A stretch of 49,936 bases of DNA from an uncultured Actinomycetes bacterium (GTDB lineage Bacteria > Actinomycetota > Actinomycetes > Mycobacteriales > Mycobacteriaceae), in the NCBI GenBank assembly GCA_903877095.1, contig CAIRCP010000030.1, forward strand, positions 1 to 49,936, given 5' to 3'. The position numbers and the translations under genes are program-made. A model generated the notes under the pieces. It did not search any database, was not told where the DNA came from, and saw only the letters and a program-made list of their open reading frames with translations. Below, piece by piece: positions 1 through 8,699 of the stretch (positions are counted from its first letter, which is position 1; every line of letters starts with the position of its first letter).

Positions 1-114
1 CCATGCCGATCTTCCCTCGCGCGACCCGGAACCACGACCTCAAACTGCCCGTCGCGCAAGCGACCTTCCGCAAGGTGTTCTCCATTTGGTTGGCCGGCCT
101 TGGACTATCTGGAA
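1..114. other. Left contig edge, no assignable gene
   Basis: An open plus-strand frame from base 3 would encode about 48 residues ending near base 149. A minus-strand frame starting with an ATG at base 85 runs off the edge. Neither peptide resembles a family I recognise, and both may be fragments. The CPBP-like reading frame that ends at 115 does not continue here in any frame. Confidence 0.3.
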
Positions 115-303
115 TCACCACACATCGGACCCGCGCAACACCCCGGTGACCGCACCATTGCCCCAGAGCGCCCACGTCAGCGCGTAGGCGAGAACGAAGA
201 ACGAGGTCAGTGGATAACGGCGCAGCACGCCCAGCGGTCCGTCGGCCTCGTGAATCGTCACCGCCGCCCCCTCCCGGACGTCCAAACCCGCGCCCGACGG
301 CAT
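115..303 (-). pseudogene. N-terminal fragment of a CPBP-family intramembrane protease-like protein
   Basis: The 62-residue frame starts at an ATG at 303 and stops at 115. After about 20 hydrophilic residues it has a stretch beginning LRRYPLTSFFVLAYALTWAL, which is the typical first transmembrane helix of CPBP (CaaX-protease-like) membrane proteins. Full members are usually 200 to 300 residues and carry the glutamate and histidine catalytic motifs in later helices; none of those are present. No frame in the remaining 114 bases continues the family. The gene therefore looks truncated, either by deletion or by a chimeric contig end. The family assignment rests on one helix and is tentative. Confidence 0.4.
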
Positions 304-365
304 GCGGCTACCCGAAGTCCATCATGGAACATCGGCGCCCGCCCGTGTGGCGGGTGTAACGATTC

Positions 366-962
366 GTGGGCATGATCGGAAAACACCGTAAGAAGCCTTC
401 TCCGAAAGGTAGGTGCGACGTGGTCGCTGCAGGACGGTTCCCGTTGGTCATTGGCACGCTCGGAGTAGCGCTGGCCGCAATCTCGGCTCCGCTCGCGGCA
501 GCCGATCCCGCAGCGCCGGCCGATCCGGTGGCGGCGCCGGCCACCGTGGTGCCGGCCACCGTGGTGCCGGCGGCCGATCCGGCAGCCGCTCCGGTCGCTG
601 ACGCCGCGGCGTCACCCGCCGCTGATCCGGCAGCGGCCCTCACTCCGCCCGACGGCGTGCAGCACCTGCCCAGCCCCAACAGCCTGCCGCCGGGCACCAC
701 GCACGAGGCTCCGGATCATCCGACGACGGGCCTGCTGCGCGAAGTCTGGAATGCGATACGCAACGGCGAGATGTCGGGCCCGGATGCGCTGAAGCTGCTG
801 GCAACCCGGCCGATCGATCCGCAGAAGCTGGCGGCGAGCACGCCGTCCAATCAGGGCGGGGCGCCGGTAGCCGACCCGGCGCCCGCTCCCGCGCAGATTC
901 CCGCGCCAGTTCCCGCGCAGATTCCCACGCCGGTTGCTCCGGCTCCGGCGCCGGCGTCCTAA
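366..962 (+). CDS. Secreted Ala/Pro-rich protein of unknown function
   Basis: 198 residues from a GTG at 366 (an ATG two codons later is equally possible). A basic N-terminus (KHRKK) is followed by a hydrophobic stretch and an Ala-rich AAA|D-type site near residue 46, consistent with Sec export. The mature part is dominated by alternating Ala, Pro, Val and Asp, including a repeated ATVVP unit. One ordered-looking central block (about residues 95 to 150: PNSLPPGTTHEAPDH, then LLREVWNAIRNGEMSG) stands between two Pro/Ala tails. I do not recognise the family. Low-complexity tails of this type are common in cell-wall-associated mycobacterial proteins. It converges on the SOUL gene with only 8 bp between the stop codons. 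Confidence 0.6.
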   Translation: MGMIGKHRKKPSPKGRCDVVAAGRFPLVIGTLGVALAAISAPLAAADPAAPADPVAAPATVVPATVVPAADPAAAPVADAAASPAADPAAALTPPDGVQHLPSPNSLPPGTTHEAPDHPTTGLLREVWNAIRNGEMSGPDALKLLATRPIDPQKLAASTPSNQGGAPVADPAPAPAQIPAPVPAQIPTPVAPAPAPAS

Positions 963-970
963 GCGAGGCT

Positions 971-1636
971 TTAGGCGACCGTCGCGACGCTGACCGCGAC
1001 CTCGTTGCGGCGGCGGAACGGAATGGTCCACGGCGGGTCGTAGAACCACGTCACCGGCTCACCGGCGGCGTAGATGTCGTTGTCGCGCAACGTCTTCAAC
1101 AACTCCTCAGTCCGCGCTTTGATCACCTCGGGCTTGGCCAGACCGGGAAAACGCAGCACTGCCATCTGCTCGCCGGGGACGTGAACCAGCCGCACCCGCT
1201 CGTCATTCGGCGTGGGCAGACTGTCCATCGTCTTGTCGGACGGCATGAAGAATCGGATCACCCAGGTGCCGGTGCTGCCGCGCTGAGCGGCCACCGGGGC
1301 GGTCATCGCGATCTTCTGGCCCTGTTCCTGGGCGACGGGCGCGGTCATGGCGATCTTCTTGCTGCCTTTGTTGCCGCCGAAGATGTAGCGCGCCAGCCGG
1401 CGGAAGCCTTCGTTGCGGGCCGCCTCCTCGTTGGCGTCGATTGTGGTCTCGGCGGCGATCCGCGATCCGTAGCGACGGATCTCGACGTCACCGACGCGGC
1501 GCTCCACCGTGTAGGGGGGCTCCTCGGTGCCGCTGCGGATCCCGACGATGGAGCCGCCGGCTTCGGCGACCTGTCCCGCCGCCTTGCCGACCGGGCCCGC
1601 GAGCTTGCCGACCGTGCCGGCGATGTTGTTCAGCAT
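971..1636 (-). CDS. SOUL-family heme-binding protein
   Basis: 221 residues from an ATG at 1636. A longer frame runs upstream but has no family similarity. After a Gly/Ala-rich N-terminal segment, the SOUL/HBP domain begins at about residue 38 with PPYTVERRVGDVEIRRYGSR. The domain contains the duplicated hallmark KIAMTAPV, which occurs twice about 13 residues apart, followed by a conserved FFMPSDKTMDSLPTP segment. The C-terminus ends with the typical YDPPWTIPFRRRNEVAV block. SOUL proteins bind tetrapyrroles, and their role in mycobacteria is not settled. The gene lies 47 bp downstream of the leftward acyl-CoA dehydrogenase pair and could be the last gene of that transcript. Confidence 0.85.
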   Translation of the reverse strand: MLNNIAGTVGKLAGPVGKAAGQVAEAGGSIVGIRSGTEEPPYTVERRVGDVEIRRYGSRIAAETTIDANEEAARNEGFRRLARYIFGGNKGSKKIAMTAPVAQEQGQKIAMTAPVAAQRGSTGTWVIRFFMPSDKTMDSLPTPNDERVRLVHVPGEQMAVLRFPGLAKPEVIKARTEELLKTLRDNDIYAAGEPVTWFYDPPWTIPFRRRNEVAVSVATVA

Positions 1637-1683
1637 GTACGCCAATCTACCGGCGCAAACGGGAGCCGTGCCGGTCTTCGGAT

Positions 1684-2826
1684 TCAGCCCTTGGTGAGCG
1701 ACGCGTAGCGCGTCCGGTGGTAGTCGGTGGACCCGAACTCGTACTGCAGCGCGGTGAGTCTCTTGAAGTAGTGGCCGATGGCCAGTTCCTCGGTCATCCC
1801 CATTCCACCGTGCAGTTGCACCGCGTTCTGGCCGACGAACCGGGCCGCACGGCCCACCGTTGCTTTGGCCGCCGACACCGCCCGTGCGCGCGCGTCCGGT
1901 TCGGCGTCGAGGTTGAGCACCGCGAGGTGGGCCGCCGCCACCGACTGCTCGACCTCCATGTACATGTCCACCATCCGGTGCTGCAGCACCTGGAAACTGC
2001 CGATCGGCGCACCGAATTGCTGGCGCTGCTTGCAGTATTCGACGGTGTCGGCCAGTACGGTGCGCATCGCCCCCACCGCCTCCGCGCACACCGCCGCGGC
2101 ACCTTCGTCGCGCGCACGGGCCAGCGACGGCCAGGCGTCCTCGGCGATCAGCGCCGCGGCGGGCAGTCGGAGTCCGTCGAACACCAGATCGGCGGCGCGG
2201 CGGTCGTCGATGGTCCGGTATGCGTGCACCTCGGCACCCGCCGGTGGAGCGGCGGCGTCGAACTCGGTGAGGAACAGCGAAACACCCTGCTGCTCAGCGG
2301 GTTCGCCGCCGGTGCGGGCGGCGATCAGCAGATGGGTGGCCAGCGGTGCCGCCATCACCACGGTCTTGGAGCCGGTGAGCACCCAATTCTCACCGTCCCG
2401 AAAAGCGTTGGTGGACAGACCTTCCCAGTGATCGCCGGACGCCCCCTCGGTGACCGCCAGGGCGACGACGGCGGATCCCTCGGCGATGCGCTCCAGCACC
2501 GCCGTCGCGGCCTCGCCGCCGGCCCGGCGCAGCAGCCCGCCGGCCACCACCACGGTGTCGACGTAGGGCTCGATCACCAGCGCCCGGCCCAGTTCCTCGG
2601 CGATCACCATCGTCTCGACCGGACCGCCGCCGCTGCCGCCCACCGCCTCCGGCAGGGTGGCGCCCAGAATGCCCAACTCGCTGGCGAAGGCGTGCCAGAT
2701 CTCGGGCTGCCAGCCGTCGCCGGTCTTGGCCGCGGCCCGGCTGGCCTGCACGGTGTACCGGGCGCCCAGGAACTTGCCCAGACCGTCGCGCAACATCTGC
2801 TGTTCATCACTGAGTTTGAAGTTCAC
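1684..2826 (-). CDS. Acyl-CoA dehydrogenase (FadE family)
   Basis: 380 residues starting at GTG 2826 (MNFKLSDEQQMLRDGL). FAD-dependent acyl-CoA dehydrogenases introduce the alpha-beta double bond in acyl-CoA or sterol-derived CoA esters. Visible landmarks are the N-terminal helical domain, the middle beta domain with a substrate-facing ALAVTEGASGD segment, and the C-terminal four-helix domain containing FGAPIGSFQVLQHRMVDMYM and the closing QLHGGMGMTEELAIGHYFKR motif. Its stop and the next gene's start are close neighbours of a second FadE gene (8 bp gap), a paired arrangement typical of mycobacterial heteromeric alpha2beta2 FadE enzymes acting on steroid or branched substrates. Which substrate is used cannot be read from the sequence. 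Confidence 0.88.
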   Translation of the reverse strand: MNFKLSDEQQMLRDGLGKFLGARYTVQASRAAAKTGDGWQPEIWHAFASELGILGATLPEAVGGSGGGPVETMVIAEELGRALVIEPYVDTVVVAGGLLRRAGGEAATAVLERIAEGSAVVALAVTEGASGDHWEGLSTNAFRDGENWVLTGSKTVVMAAPLATHLLIAARTGGEPAEQQGVSLFLTEFDAAAPPAGAEVHAYRTIDDRRAADLVFDGLRLPAAALIAEDAWPSLARARDEGAAAVCAEAVGAMRTVLADTVEYCKQRQQFGAPIGSFQVLQHRMVDMYMEVEQSVAAAHLAVLNLDAEPDARARAVSAAKATVGRAARFVGQNAVQLHGGMGMTEELAIGHYFKRLTALQYEFGSTDYHRTRYASLTKG

Positions 2827-2834
2827 GAGCCCCC

Positions 2835-4073
2835 CTACAGTCCCAGAGTCGCTTTGGCCAGGATGTTTCGCTGAATCTCGTTGCTGCCGGCATAGATTGA
2901 CCCGGCGCGGTCGTTGAAGTAGCGCAACGGAGCCACCGCCTGCCAGGCGTGCCCGCTGACATAGCCGTCGGCAGGTGGGGCGAAGTCTGCGATCGGGCCA
3001 CCCGGCCGCGTGGCATGCGGTTGGTAGACGCGGCCCCGAGGTCCGGCGGTCTCCATCGCCAGTTCGGTGATGACCTGGCTCAGTTCGGTGGACAGGATCT
3101 TCAGCATCGACGACGCCGCGCCGGGGTTCTTGCCCTCGGCGACGGTCGCCAGCACCCGGTATTCCAGGATTTCCAGCACCTCCGTGCGGATGCGGGCATC
3201 GGCCAGTTTCGCGGCGAACGCCGGATCGTCGATCAGGCTGCCGCCGCCCGGACCTGGTTGGTGCGCAGCCTCGTTGGCGATCTCCTCGGCCATGACCTGC
3301 AACCCGGGGGCCATCGCCCCGCCGCCGCGTTCGAACTCCAGCAGGTACTTGGCGACCGTCCAGCCGTCGTCGATCGCGCCGATCACATTCGCTGTGGGCA
3401 CCCGTACCGAGTCGAAGAAGATCTGGGTCTGGATCTCCTCGCCGGAGGTCATCACCAGGGGCCGGATCTCGATGCCGGGTGAGGTCATGTCGATCAGCAG
3501 GAAGGTGATGCCCTGCTGCTTGCGGGCGCCGCGGGTGGTGCGCACCAGTGCGAAGATCCAGTTGGCCTCCATGGCGTGGGTGGTCCAGATCTTGCTGCCG
3601 GTGCAGATGAGGTCGCCGGCCGATTCATCGCTGACGGCGGCCATGGTCAGGGCGGCCAGGTCCGAGCCCGCTTCCGGTTCGGAATAGCCCTGACAGAAGA
3701 ACACCTCGCCGGTCAGGATGCGCGGCAGGAAATAGGCCTTCTGCTCTGGTGTGCCGAACGCAATGATCGCGTGCGCGACCATCCGAATTCCCATGGGGGA
3801 CAGGGTCGGTGCACCGGCCAGGGTGGACTCCCGGCTGAAGATGTAGTGCTGGGTCAGGGTCCAGTCGGTGCCGCCGTACTCGACCGGCCAGGCCGGTGCC
3901 GCCCAGCCCCTTTCATGGAGGATCGCCTGCCAGGTCATGCTCGCGTCGTGGTCGGCGTACACGCTGGTCATCAGTCGCCCGGCCTGACGCAGGTCGTCGG
4001 TGAGTTTCTCGTCGAGGAACGCCCGCACCTCGTCGCGGAACGCCAGATCCGTCTCCGACCACGCCAGGTCCAT
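2835..4073 (-). CDS. Acyl-CoA dehydrogenase (FadE family), partner of the next gene
   Basis: 412 residues from ATG 4073 (MDLAWSETDLAFRDEVRAFL), preceded by an AGGTGG ribosome-binding site 6 bases upstream. The open frame extends a further 70 codons upstream but that part has no family character. Conserved segments include CQGYSEPEAGSDLAAL (FAD/substrate loop), GSKIWTTHA, the C-terminal RVYQPHATRPGG region and the closing YAGSNEIQRNILAKATLGL, a typical FadE end. Together with the gene 8 bp downstream it probably forms an alpha2beta2 enzyme, as in known mycobacterial FadE pairs. The subunit pairing is inferred from adjacency only. Confidence 0.88.
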   Translation of the reverse strand: MDLAWSETDLAFRDEVRAFLDEKLTDDLRQAGRLMTSVYADHDASMTWQAILHERGWAAPAWPVEYGGTDWTLTQHYIFSRESTLAGAPTLSPMGIRMVAHAIIAFGTPEQKAYFLPRILTGEVFFCQGYSEPEAGSDLAALTMAAVSDESAGDLICTGSKIWTTHAMEANWIFALVRTTRGARKQQGITFLLIDMTSPGIEIRPLVMTSGEEIQTQIFFDSVRVPTANVIGAIDDGWTVAKYLLEFERGGGAMAPGLQVMAEEIANEAAHQPGPGGGSLIDDPAFAAKLADARIRTEVLEILEYRVLATVAEGKNPGAASSMLKILSTELSQVITELAMETAGPRGRVYQPHATRPGGPIADFAPPADGYVSGHAWQAVAPLRYFNDRAGSIYAGSNEIQRNILAKATLGL

Positions 4074-4264
4074 GCGGCGCCACCTATCTGCGAACGGCTG
4101 TTGGCAGAAACGGTAGACGGTCGGGCGCGCAGGTGCCAATTGCGGTACTCGTGCTGGCCTTTCGTTCGGGCCCGTTATCCCCCGATCGGTGGACGCGCTA
4201 TTCATCCGCAGGTTGGGCCGGTCGGCAGACACGGCCGGGCCGTGGCGCGCAGCACAGTTGAGCC

Positions 4265-4423
4265 ATGAAAACGTACCTGCCCTCGGCAATCATCGGAACC
4301 GCCCTGACCGCAGCCGGCATCGCCTTCGGCGCCGTCGCCGCTCATGCCGCTGTCCCGCACACTCCGGAACCCACGGCTGTCTACACCGCGATCCTCGACA
4401 GCAACGCTGGGCCGGCAATCTAG
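4265..4423 (+). CDS. Small secreted peptide, 52 residues, unknown
   Basis: A short frame from ATG 4265 to TAG 4421-4423 encodes a clear signal-peptide-like protein. It has MKTY, a hydrophobic stretch (AIIGTALTAAGIAFGAVAA), an Ala-X-Ala type site (AHA|A), then about 22 residues ending DSNAGPAI. There is no strong ribosome-binding site in front, which lowers confidence. It sits alone between two leftward genes. If translated, the mature product would be only about 22 residues. I do not recognise a family. Confidence 0.4.
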   Translation: MKTYLPSAIIGTALTAAGIAFGAVAAHAAVPHTPEPTAVYTAILDSNAGPAI

Positions 4424-4468
4424 ATCGTCGGTGCCGCGCCCAGCACGTGCTGGATCACCGACGGCGCC

Positions 4469-4660
4469 TCAGCAGCAGCGCGCCCCGGGATTGGCGTTCG
4501 AGGCGCGGTGCCGCATCCGCCAGTACTCGGCCTCGGTGATCACCGACTCACCCGGATGCAGGCGGCGGTGATGCGCGAGGTAGCGCTGGTAGTGGTTGTC
4601 GCCCATCAATGAGCTGACGTACCAACGGATCTGGCCGATGATTCCGGCAAGCCGTCCCAC
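4469..4660 (-). CDS. YbdD/YjiX-family small protein
   Basis: 63 residues from a GTG at 4660, chosen because AAGGAGG lies 8 to 14 bases upstream and because the family begins just before the conserved IIGQIRWYVSSLMGD. The remaining hallmarks YQRYLAHHRR, HPGE, and AEYWR are present. It ends in an unusual GARCC. YbdD/YjiX genes nearly always follow a cstA or btsT transporter gene. Here it overlaps the 3' end of cstA by 55 bp in another frame, implying translational coupling and a shared role in the transporter's function. The molecular role of the family is unclear. Confidence 0.85.
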   Translation of the reverse strand: MGRLAGIIGQIRWYVSSLMGDNHYQRYLAHHRRLHPGESVITEAEYWRMRHRASNANPGARCC

Positions 4661-6894
4661 TGCTTCTGCACCTCCTTCTCCACCGGCGTGGCGAACAGAT
4701 GAGAGGGCCCGAAAAGCTTTGACGGGATCGGGGTTTCGACGGCCAGTGGGCGCCCGCCGCCGCGGATCGACCGCACGGCCATCACCACCGCCGACGACAC
4801 CACCACGATCACGACCAGGGCAAAGATGATCGACAAGGTGCCCTGGATGAAGGTGTTGCGAACCACCTCGTGCAGTTGCGTGGCGTTTTTGGCCGCCCCG
4901 AAGGATGTCTTGCCGGCCTCCTCGGCGTTGCGGTACTGGAAATGCTGAGTCCAGTAGCCCAGCTTGGGATCGCCGGAGAAGATCTTCTGCCAGGACGCCG
5001 TCAGCGTCACGACGAGATCCCACAGCAGCGGAAGTCCCGGAATCCAGGCCCATTTCAGCAGGCCCATCTTGATCACGACCACCGTCACCACCGTCAGCGC
5101 GATGGCCGCCAGTAACTGGTTGGCGATACCGAACAGCGGGAAAAGCGTATTAATGCCGCCCAGCGGGTCGGTGACGCCCATCAGCAGGATGGATCCCCAC
5201 CCGGCGACAACGATGATGCTGCACGCCCAGGCGCCGACCTTCCAGCTCGGGTCGTGCAGCCGGCGCAGCGGGCCGCCGAGGTTGCTCAGTCCGTCGGACA
5301 GCATGAACCGGGCCACCCGGGTGCCGGCGTCGATGGTGGTCAGGATGAACAGCGCCTCGAACATGATCGCGAAGTGGTACCAGAACCCCTTGAGCCCGCT
5401 TCCGCCGAACACCGAAAGCACCTGTGACATACCGAATGCCAGCGTGGGCGCGCCGCCGGTGCGCGAGATGATCGACTGCTCACCCACACTCGTCGCGGCG
5501 TCGGTGATCTCCGCTGGTGTGATCGGCGCCCCCGACAGCCCCAGTTTGTTCACGTAGGCGGCCGCCGTCTCGGCGGTGGTGCCGGTCGCCGCCGACGGCG
5601 CGTTCATGACGAAGTACAGGTGCTGGTTGAGGATTGACGCGGTGATCAACGCCATGATTGCCACGAACGACTCGGTCAGCATTCCGCCGTAGCCGATCAG
5701 CCGCATCTGGCTTTCCTTCTCCAGCAGCTTTGGTGTGGTACCGGAGGCGATCAGCGAATGGAAACCCGACAGTGCGCCGCAGGCGATGGTGATGAACAGA
5801 AATGGGAACAGCGAGCCGGCGAACACCGGTCCGGCACCGGATTTGGCGAACTGGGAGATCGCCGGGGCCTGCATCACCGGCCGGACCAGCAGGATGCCGA
5901 CGGCCAGCAGCGCGATGGTGCCGACCTTCATAAAGGTCGACAGGTAGTCCCGCGGTGCCAGCAGCAGCCACACCGGCAGCACCGAGGCCGCCAGGCCGTA
6001 GATGATCAGGCACCACGACAGCGTCACCTTCGACAGCGTGAACCACTGTGTGCCCCAGTCGGTGTGAGCGATCCAGCCGCCGGCCACCACGGCCAGCAGC
6101 AGCAGCGCCACCCCGATCAGCGACACCTCCGAGACTCGCCCGGGCCGCAGGTAACGCAGGTACACGCCCATGAACAGGGCGATCGGGATTGTCATTGCGA
6201 TGGAGAACACGCCCCACGGGCTCTCGGCGAGCGCGTTGACGACCACCAGTCCCAGCACCGCCAGCAGGATCACCATGATGACGAGCACGCCGACGATCGC
6301 GGCCGTCCCGCCGACGCCGCCGAGTTCGTCGCGCGCCATCTGGCCCAGCGAGCGTCCGCGCCGCCGCGTCGAGATGGCCAGCACCAGATAGTCCTGTACG
6401 CATCCGGCCAGCAACGCGCCGACGATGATCCAGATGGTTCCCGGCAGATAGCCCATCTGGGTGGCCAGCACCGGACCCACCAGCGGGCCGGCACCGGCGA
6501 TCGCGGCGAAGTGATGTCCGAAGAGCACCCGCCGGTCGGTCGGCATGTAGTCGGTGCCGTTCTCGTAGATCTCGGCCGGGGTGGCGTGGTCGTCGCGGGG
6601 TTTGACGATCTTCATCTCGATCAGCCGGGCGTAGAACCGGAACCCGATGACGTAGGTGCAGACTGCGGCGATGACGAACCACACCGCGTTGACGGTCTCG
6701 CCGCGCAGGAAGGCGATGAGGGCCCAGGCGATCGCGCCAAGGACGGCCACGGCGCCGAAGATGAGCCGGTGCCGCACGGTGATCGGGGAGCGGTCGACGA
6801 TCGCGACCGGCGGCAGGTCTTTGTCGGTGCGGATGAACGTGACATCGCCGCGGACTTCTTCGATGTAGTCCGGCGACGTGACGGGTACTGACAC
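4606..6894 (-). CDS. cstA: Carbon starvation protein CstA, peptide/pyruvate-type transporter
   Basis: 762 residues from GTG 6894, picked because GAGGAGGGG stands 5 to 13 bases upstream and the frame before it is nonconserved. It is a polytopic membrane protein of the CstA family (about 16 to 18 hydrophobic segments). Family signatures include FGHHFAAIAGAGPLVGPVLA, the GCVQDYLVLAISTRRRGRSLG loop, and the SGFHSLIASGTTPKLLEKE motif near the middle. CstA proteins import peptides under carbon limitation, and relatives take up pyruvate. In M. tuberculosis the ortholog is Rv3063 (from memory). The downstream ybdD-type gene overlaps its end. It diverges from the GNAT-AAA+ gene, leaving about 140 bp for both promoters. 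Confidence 0.92.
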   Translation of the reverse strand: MSVPVTSPDYIEEVRGDVTFIRTDKDLPPVAIVDRSPITVRHRLIFGAVAVLGAIAWALIAFLRGETVNAVWFVIAAVCTYVIGFRFYARLIEMKIVKPRDDHATPAEIYENGTDYMPTDRRVLFGHHFAAIAGAGPLVGPVLATQMGYLPGTIWIIVGALLAGCVQDYLVLAISTRRRGRSLGQMARDELGGVGGTAAIVGVLVIMVILLAVLGLVVVNALAESPWGVFSIAMTIPIALFMGVYLRYLRPGRVSEVSLIGVALLLLAVVAGGWIAHTDWGTQWFTLSKVTLSWCLIIYGLAASVLPVWLLLAPRDYLSTFMKVGTIALLAVGILLVRPVMQAPAISQFAKSGAGPVFAGSLFPFLFITIACGALSGFHSLIASGTTPKLLEKESQMRLIGYGGMLTESFVAIMALITASILNQHLYFVMNAPSAATGTTAETAAAYVNKLGLSGAPITPAEITDAATSVGEQSIISRTGGAPTLAFGMSQVLSVFGGSGLKGFWYHFAIMFEALFILTTIDAGTRVARFMLSDGLSNLGGPLRRLHDPSWKVGAWACSIIVVAGWGSILLMGVTDPLGGINTLFPLFGIANQLLAAIALTVVTVVVIKMGLLKWAWIPGLPLLWDLVVTLTASWQKIFSGDPKLGYWTQHFQYRNAEEAGKTSFGAAKNATQLHEVVRNTFIQGTLSIIFALVVIVVVSSAVVMAVRSIRGGGRPLAVETPIPSKLFGPSHLFATPVEKEVQKQWDGLPESSARSVGTSAH

Positions 6895-7033
6895 CTTGCC
6901 CCTCCTCACAATCGGCGTTTCGCTGGCGTGATCCTGCCACGCCGAGCGGTTCCCCCGCCGATCTGCGCCATTGGGGGATGTGTTTCCGGCGAATCGGCGC
7001 ACACTCAACATCTGCGATATCGGAGGTGGGGCC

Positions 7034-8314
7034 ATGCCGCCATGGCGACTGCGTGACTATCACGACCAGGATCTGGATCAGGCCATCAGCGTGTGGGACC
7101 AGAGCCGTGGCCCCGGATCGGCCGAACCGGTGTTCAGTGTCGCCGAGGTGATGGCGGCTGCCCGCGCCGGCCAGCCTGCGGTGGTGGCCGAGGCCGGTGA
7201 CGAGGTGATCGGCATGGCGGTGGCCCAGACACAGGGCGAGCGAGCGTGGATTCTGCTGGTGGCCCTGGCGGCGCGGTGGCGCGGCCGGGGAGTGGGCTCG
7301 GCGCTGCTGGCCGACCTCGAACGCCGACTCCGAAGCCTGGGCGTGCGGCGCATCTGCGCGGTGATGTCCGAAGGCGCTACGGGTGCTGCGGCACTGGAGA
7401 ATTCGGGCTACACCCGGCGGGACAACCTGGTGTATTACGAAATGCTGGAGCACCTCGGCCCGGATCAGGCCAACTTGCTCGCCGATCTGGGCGGGCAGAT
7501 TCTGCCGCCCGGCCTGTGGGGCGATCTGGCCGGCATGGAGTACGAGAAGCAGATCATCGAGCGCCGCATCGTCGACCCGCTCGCCCATCCCGAGGTGGCC
7601 GAGCGATACGGCGTCAGTCCGCCCAAGGCCGTCATCCTGTTCGGTCCACCGGGAACCGGGAAAACCAGCTTCGCAAAAGCGATTGCGTCGCGGTTGGGCT
7701 GGCCGTTCGTCGAACTCTTCCCGTCGCGACTGGCGGCGGCGAGCAGCGGCGGTCTGGCCGCATCGCTGCGGGAAGCGTTCGCCGACCTGGCCGAACTCGA
7801 CGAATTGGTGTTGTTCATCGACGAGGTGGAGGAGATCGCCACCACCCGCACCGGCGCGTCAACCGCCGAACTGGGCGTCACCAACGAACTGCTCAAGCTC
7901 ATCCCGGCGTTCCGCCAGCACGACAGCCGCCTTCTGGTGTGCGCCACCAACGCGGTGCACTCGCTGGATTCGGCGTTCCTGCGCCCGGGGCGCTTCGACT
8001 ACGTGATCCCGGTCGGGCCGCCGGATCAGCCGGCCCGCCGGGCGGTGTGGGAGCGCTATCTGGGCGGCGTGGTCCGGGGCGGGGTCGACGTCGAGCGTCT
8101 GGTCACCGCCTCCGAACTCTTCACGCCGGCCGATATCGAGTTCGCCGCCCGCAAGGGCGCGCAGGCCGCCTTCGAACGGGAGATGCGCGACGGGCGGGGC
8201 CTGCCGGCGGTCACCGAGGACTTTCTCACCGCGATCGGACAGATCCGACCCACCCTGAGCCCGGCGATGCTGGCCGAGTTCGAACGCGGGAAGAGTGAAT
8301 TTGCCCGTTTGTAG
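7034..8314 (+). CDS. GNAT acetyltransferase fused to an AAA+ ATPase
   Basis: 426 residues from ATG 7034, preceded by GGAGGTGGGG. Residues 1 to about 140 are a GNAT fold with the acetyl-CoA loop RWRGRGVGSALL (about residue 80) and the late AALENSGYTRRDN motif. Residues about 165 to 426 form a classic AAA+ domain: a region resembling the FtsH/Cdc48 pre-Walker helix (DPLAHPEVAERYGV), Walker A GPPGTGKT (about 204 to 211), Walker B LVLFIDEVEE (about 258 to 267), sensor 1 CATNAV, and the LRPGRFDYVIPVGPP region holding the arginine finger. Joining an acetyltransferase to a remodelling ATPase suggests coupled modification and unfolding of a protein target, but this is inference. It diverges from cstA. 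A frame upstream of 7034 exists but lacks GNAT similarity. Confidence 0.85.
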   Translation: MPPWRLRDYHDQDLDQAISVWDQSRGPGSAEPVFSVAEVMAAARAGQPAVVAEAGDEVIGMAVAQTQGERAWILLVALAARWRGRGVGSALLADLERRLRSLGVRRICAVMSEGATGAAALENSGYTRRDNLVYYEMLEHLGPDQANLLADLGGQILPPGLWGDLAGMEYEKQIIERRIVDPLAHPEVAERYGVSPPKAVILFGPPGTGKTSFAKAIASRLGWPFVELFPSRLAAASSGGLAASLREAFADLAELDELVLFIDEVEEIATTRTGASTAELGVTNELLKLIPAFRQHDSRLLVCATNAVHSLDSAFLRPGRFDYVIPVGPPDQPARRAVWERYLGGVVRGGVDVERLVTASELFTPADIEFAARKGAQAAFEREMRDGRGLPAVTEDFLTAIGQIRPTLSPAMLAEFERGKSEFARL

Positions 8315-8359
8315 TCGTGAACAGGGTTACGTGAATCGAGCGGGTGGTACAACATAGCG

Positions 8360-8680
8360 ATGCCTGAGACGCGGCGCGGTGTGAAGACTGTCGAACCAGG
8401 GTCGGCAGGTGCCCGGACGTGGACGTTCCTGACCAATCACGGGCATGTGCTGTTGTGTCTGGCGCGCGGAGAAGCGCTGACTGCGCGGGAACTGGGCCTG
8501 CAGATCGGCATCACCGAACGCGCCGTTCAGGTGATCCTCGCGGACCTGACCGACAGTGCGTACCTGATCAAGAAAAAAGTGGGCCGACGCAACCTGTATA
8601 CGGTGAACCGCAGAGGCCGTCTCCGTCACCCGCTGGAGGCGCACCACACCATCGGTGAGTTGATCACCGCACTGGAATAG
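8360..8680 (+). CDS. Small winged-helix transcriptional regulator
   Basis: 106 residues from ATG 8360. The core is a helix-turn-helix of ArsR/MarR type: ALTARELGLQIGITERAVQVILADLTDSAYLIKKKVGRRNLYTVN, where the last part is the wing. No metal-binding cysteines or histidine cluster of the ArsR sort is present, so the inducer is unknown. The short C-terminal helix (HTIGELITALE) may dimerise. It ends 19 bp before the fadE22-like gene and reads the same way, so it may regulate that gene or be co-transcribed with it. Confidence 0.7.
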   Translation: MPETRRGVKTVEPGSAGARTWTFLTNHGHVLLCLARGEALTARELGLQIGITERAVQVILADLTDSAYLIKKKVGRRNLYTVNRRGRLRHPLEAHHTIGELITALE

Positions 8681-8699
8681 CAAACCCTGGAGGGCCGCC

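Noticed and set aside
1..20. CCGATCT near the left edge, resembling the other end of the Illumina adapter
   Set aside because: Only 7 bases match and the bases before them do not fit the adapter, so a chance match is more likely.
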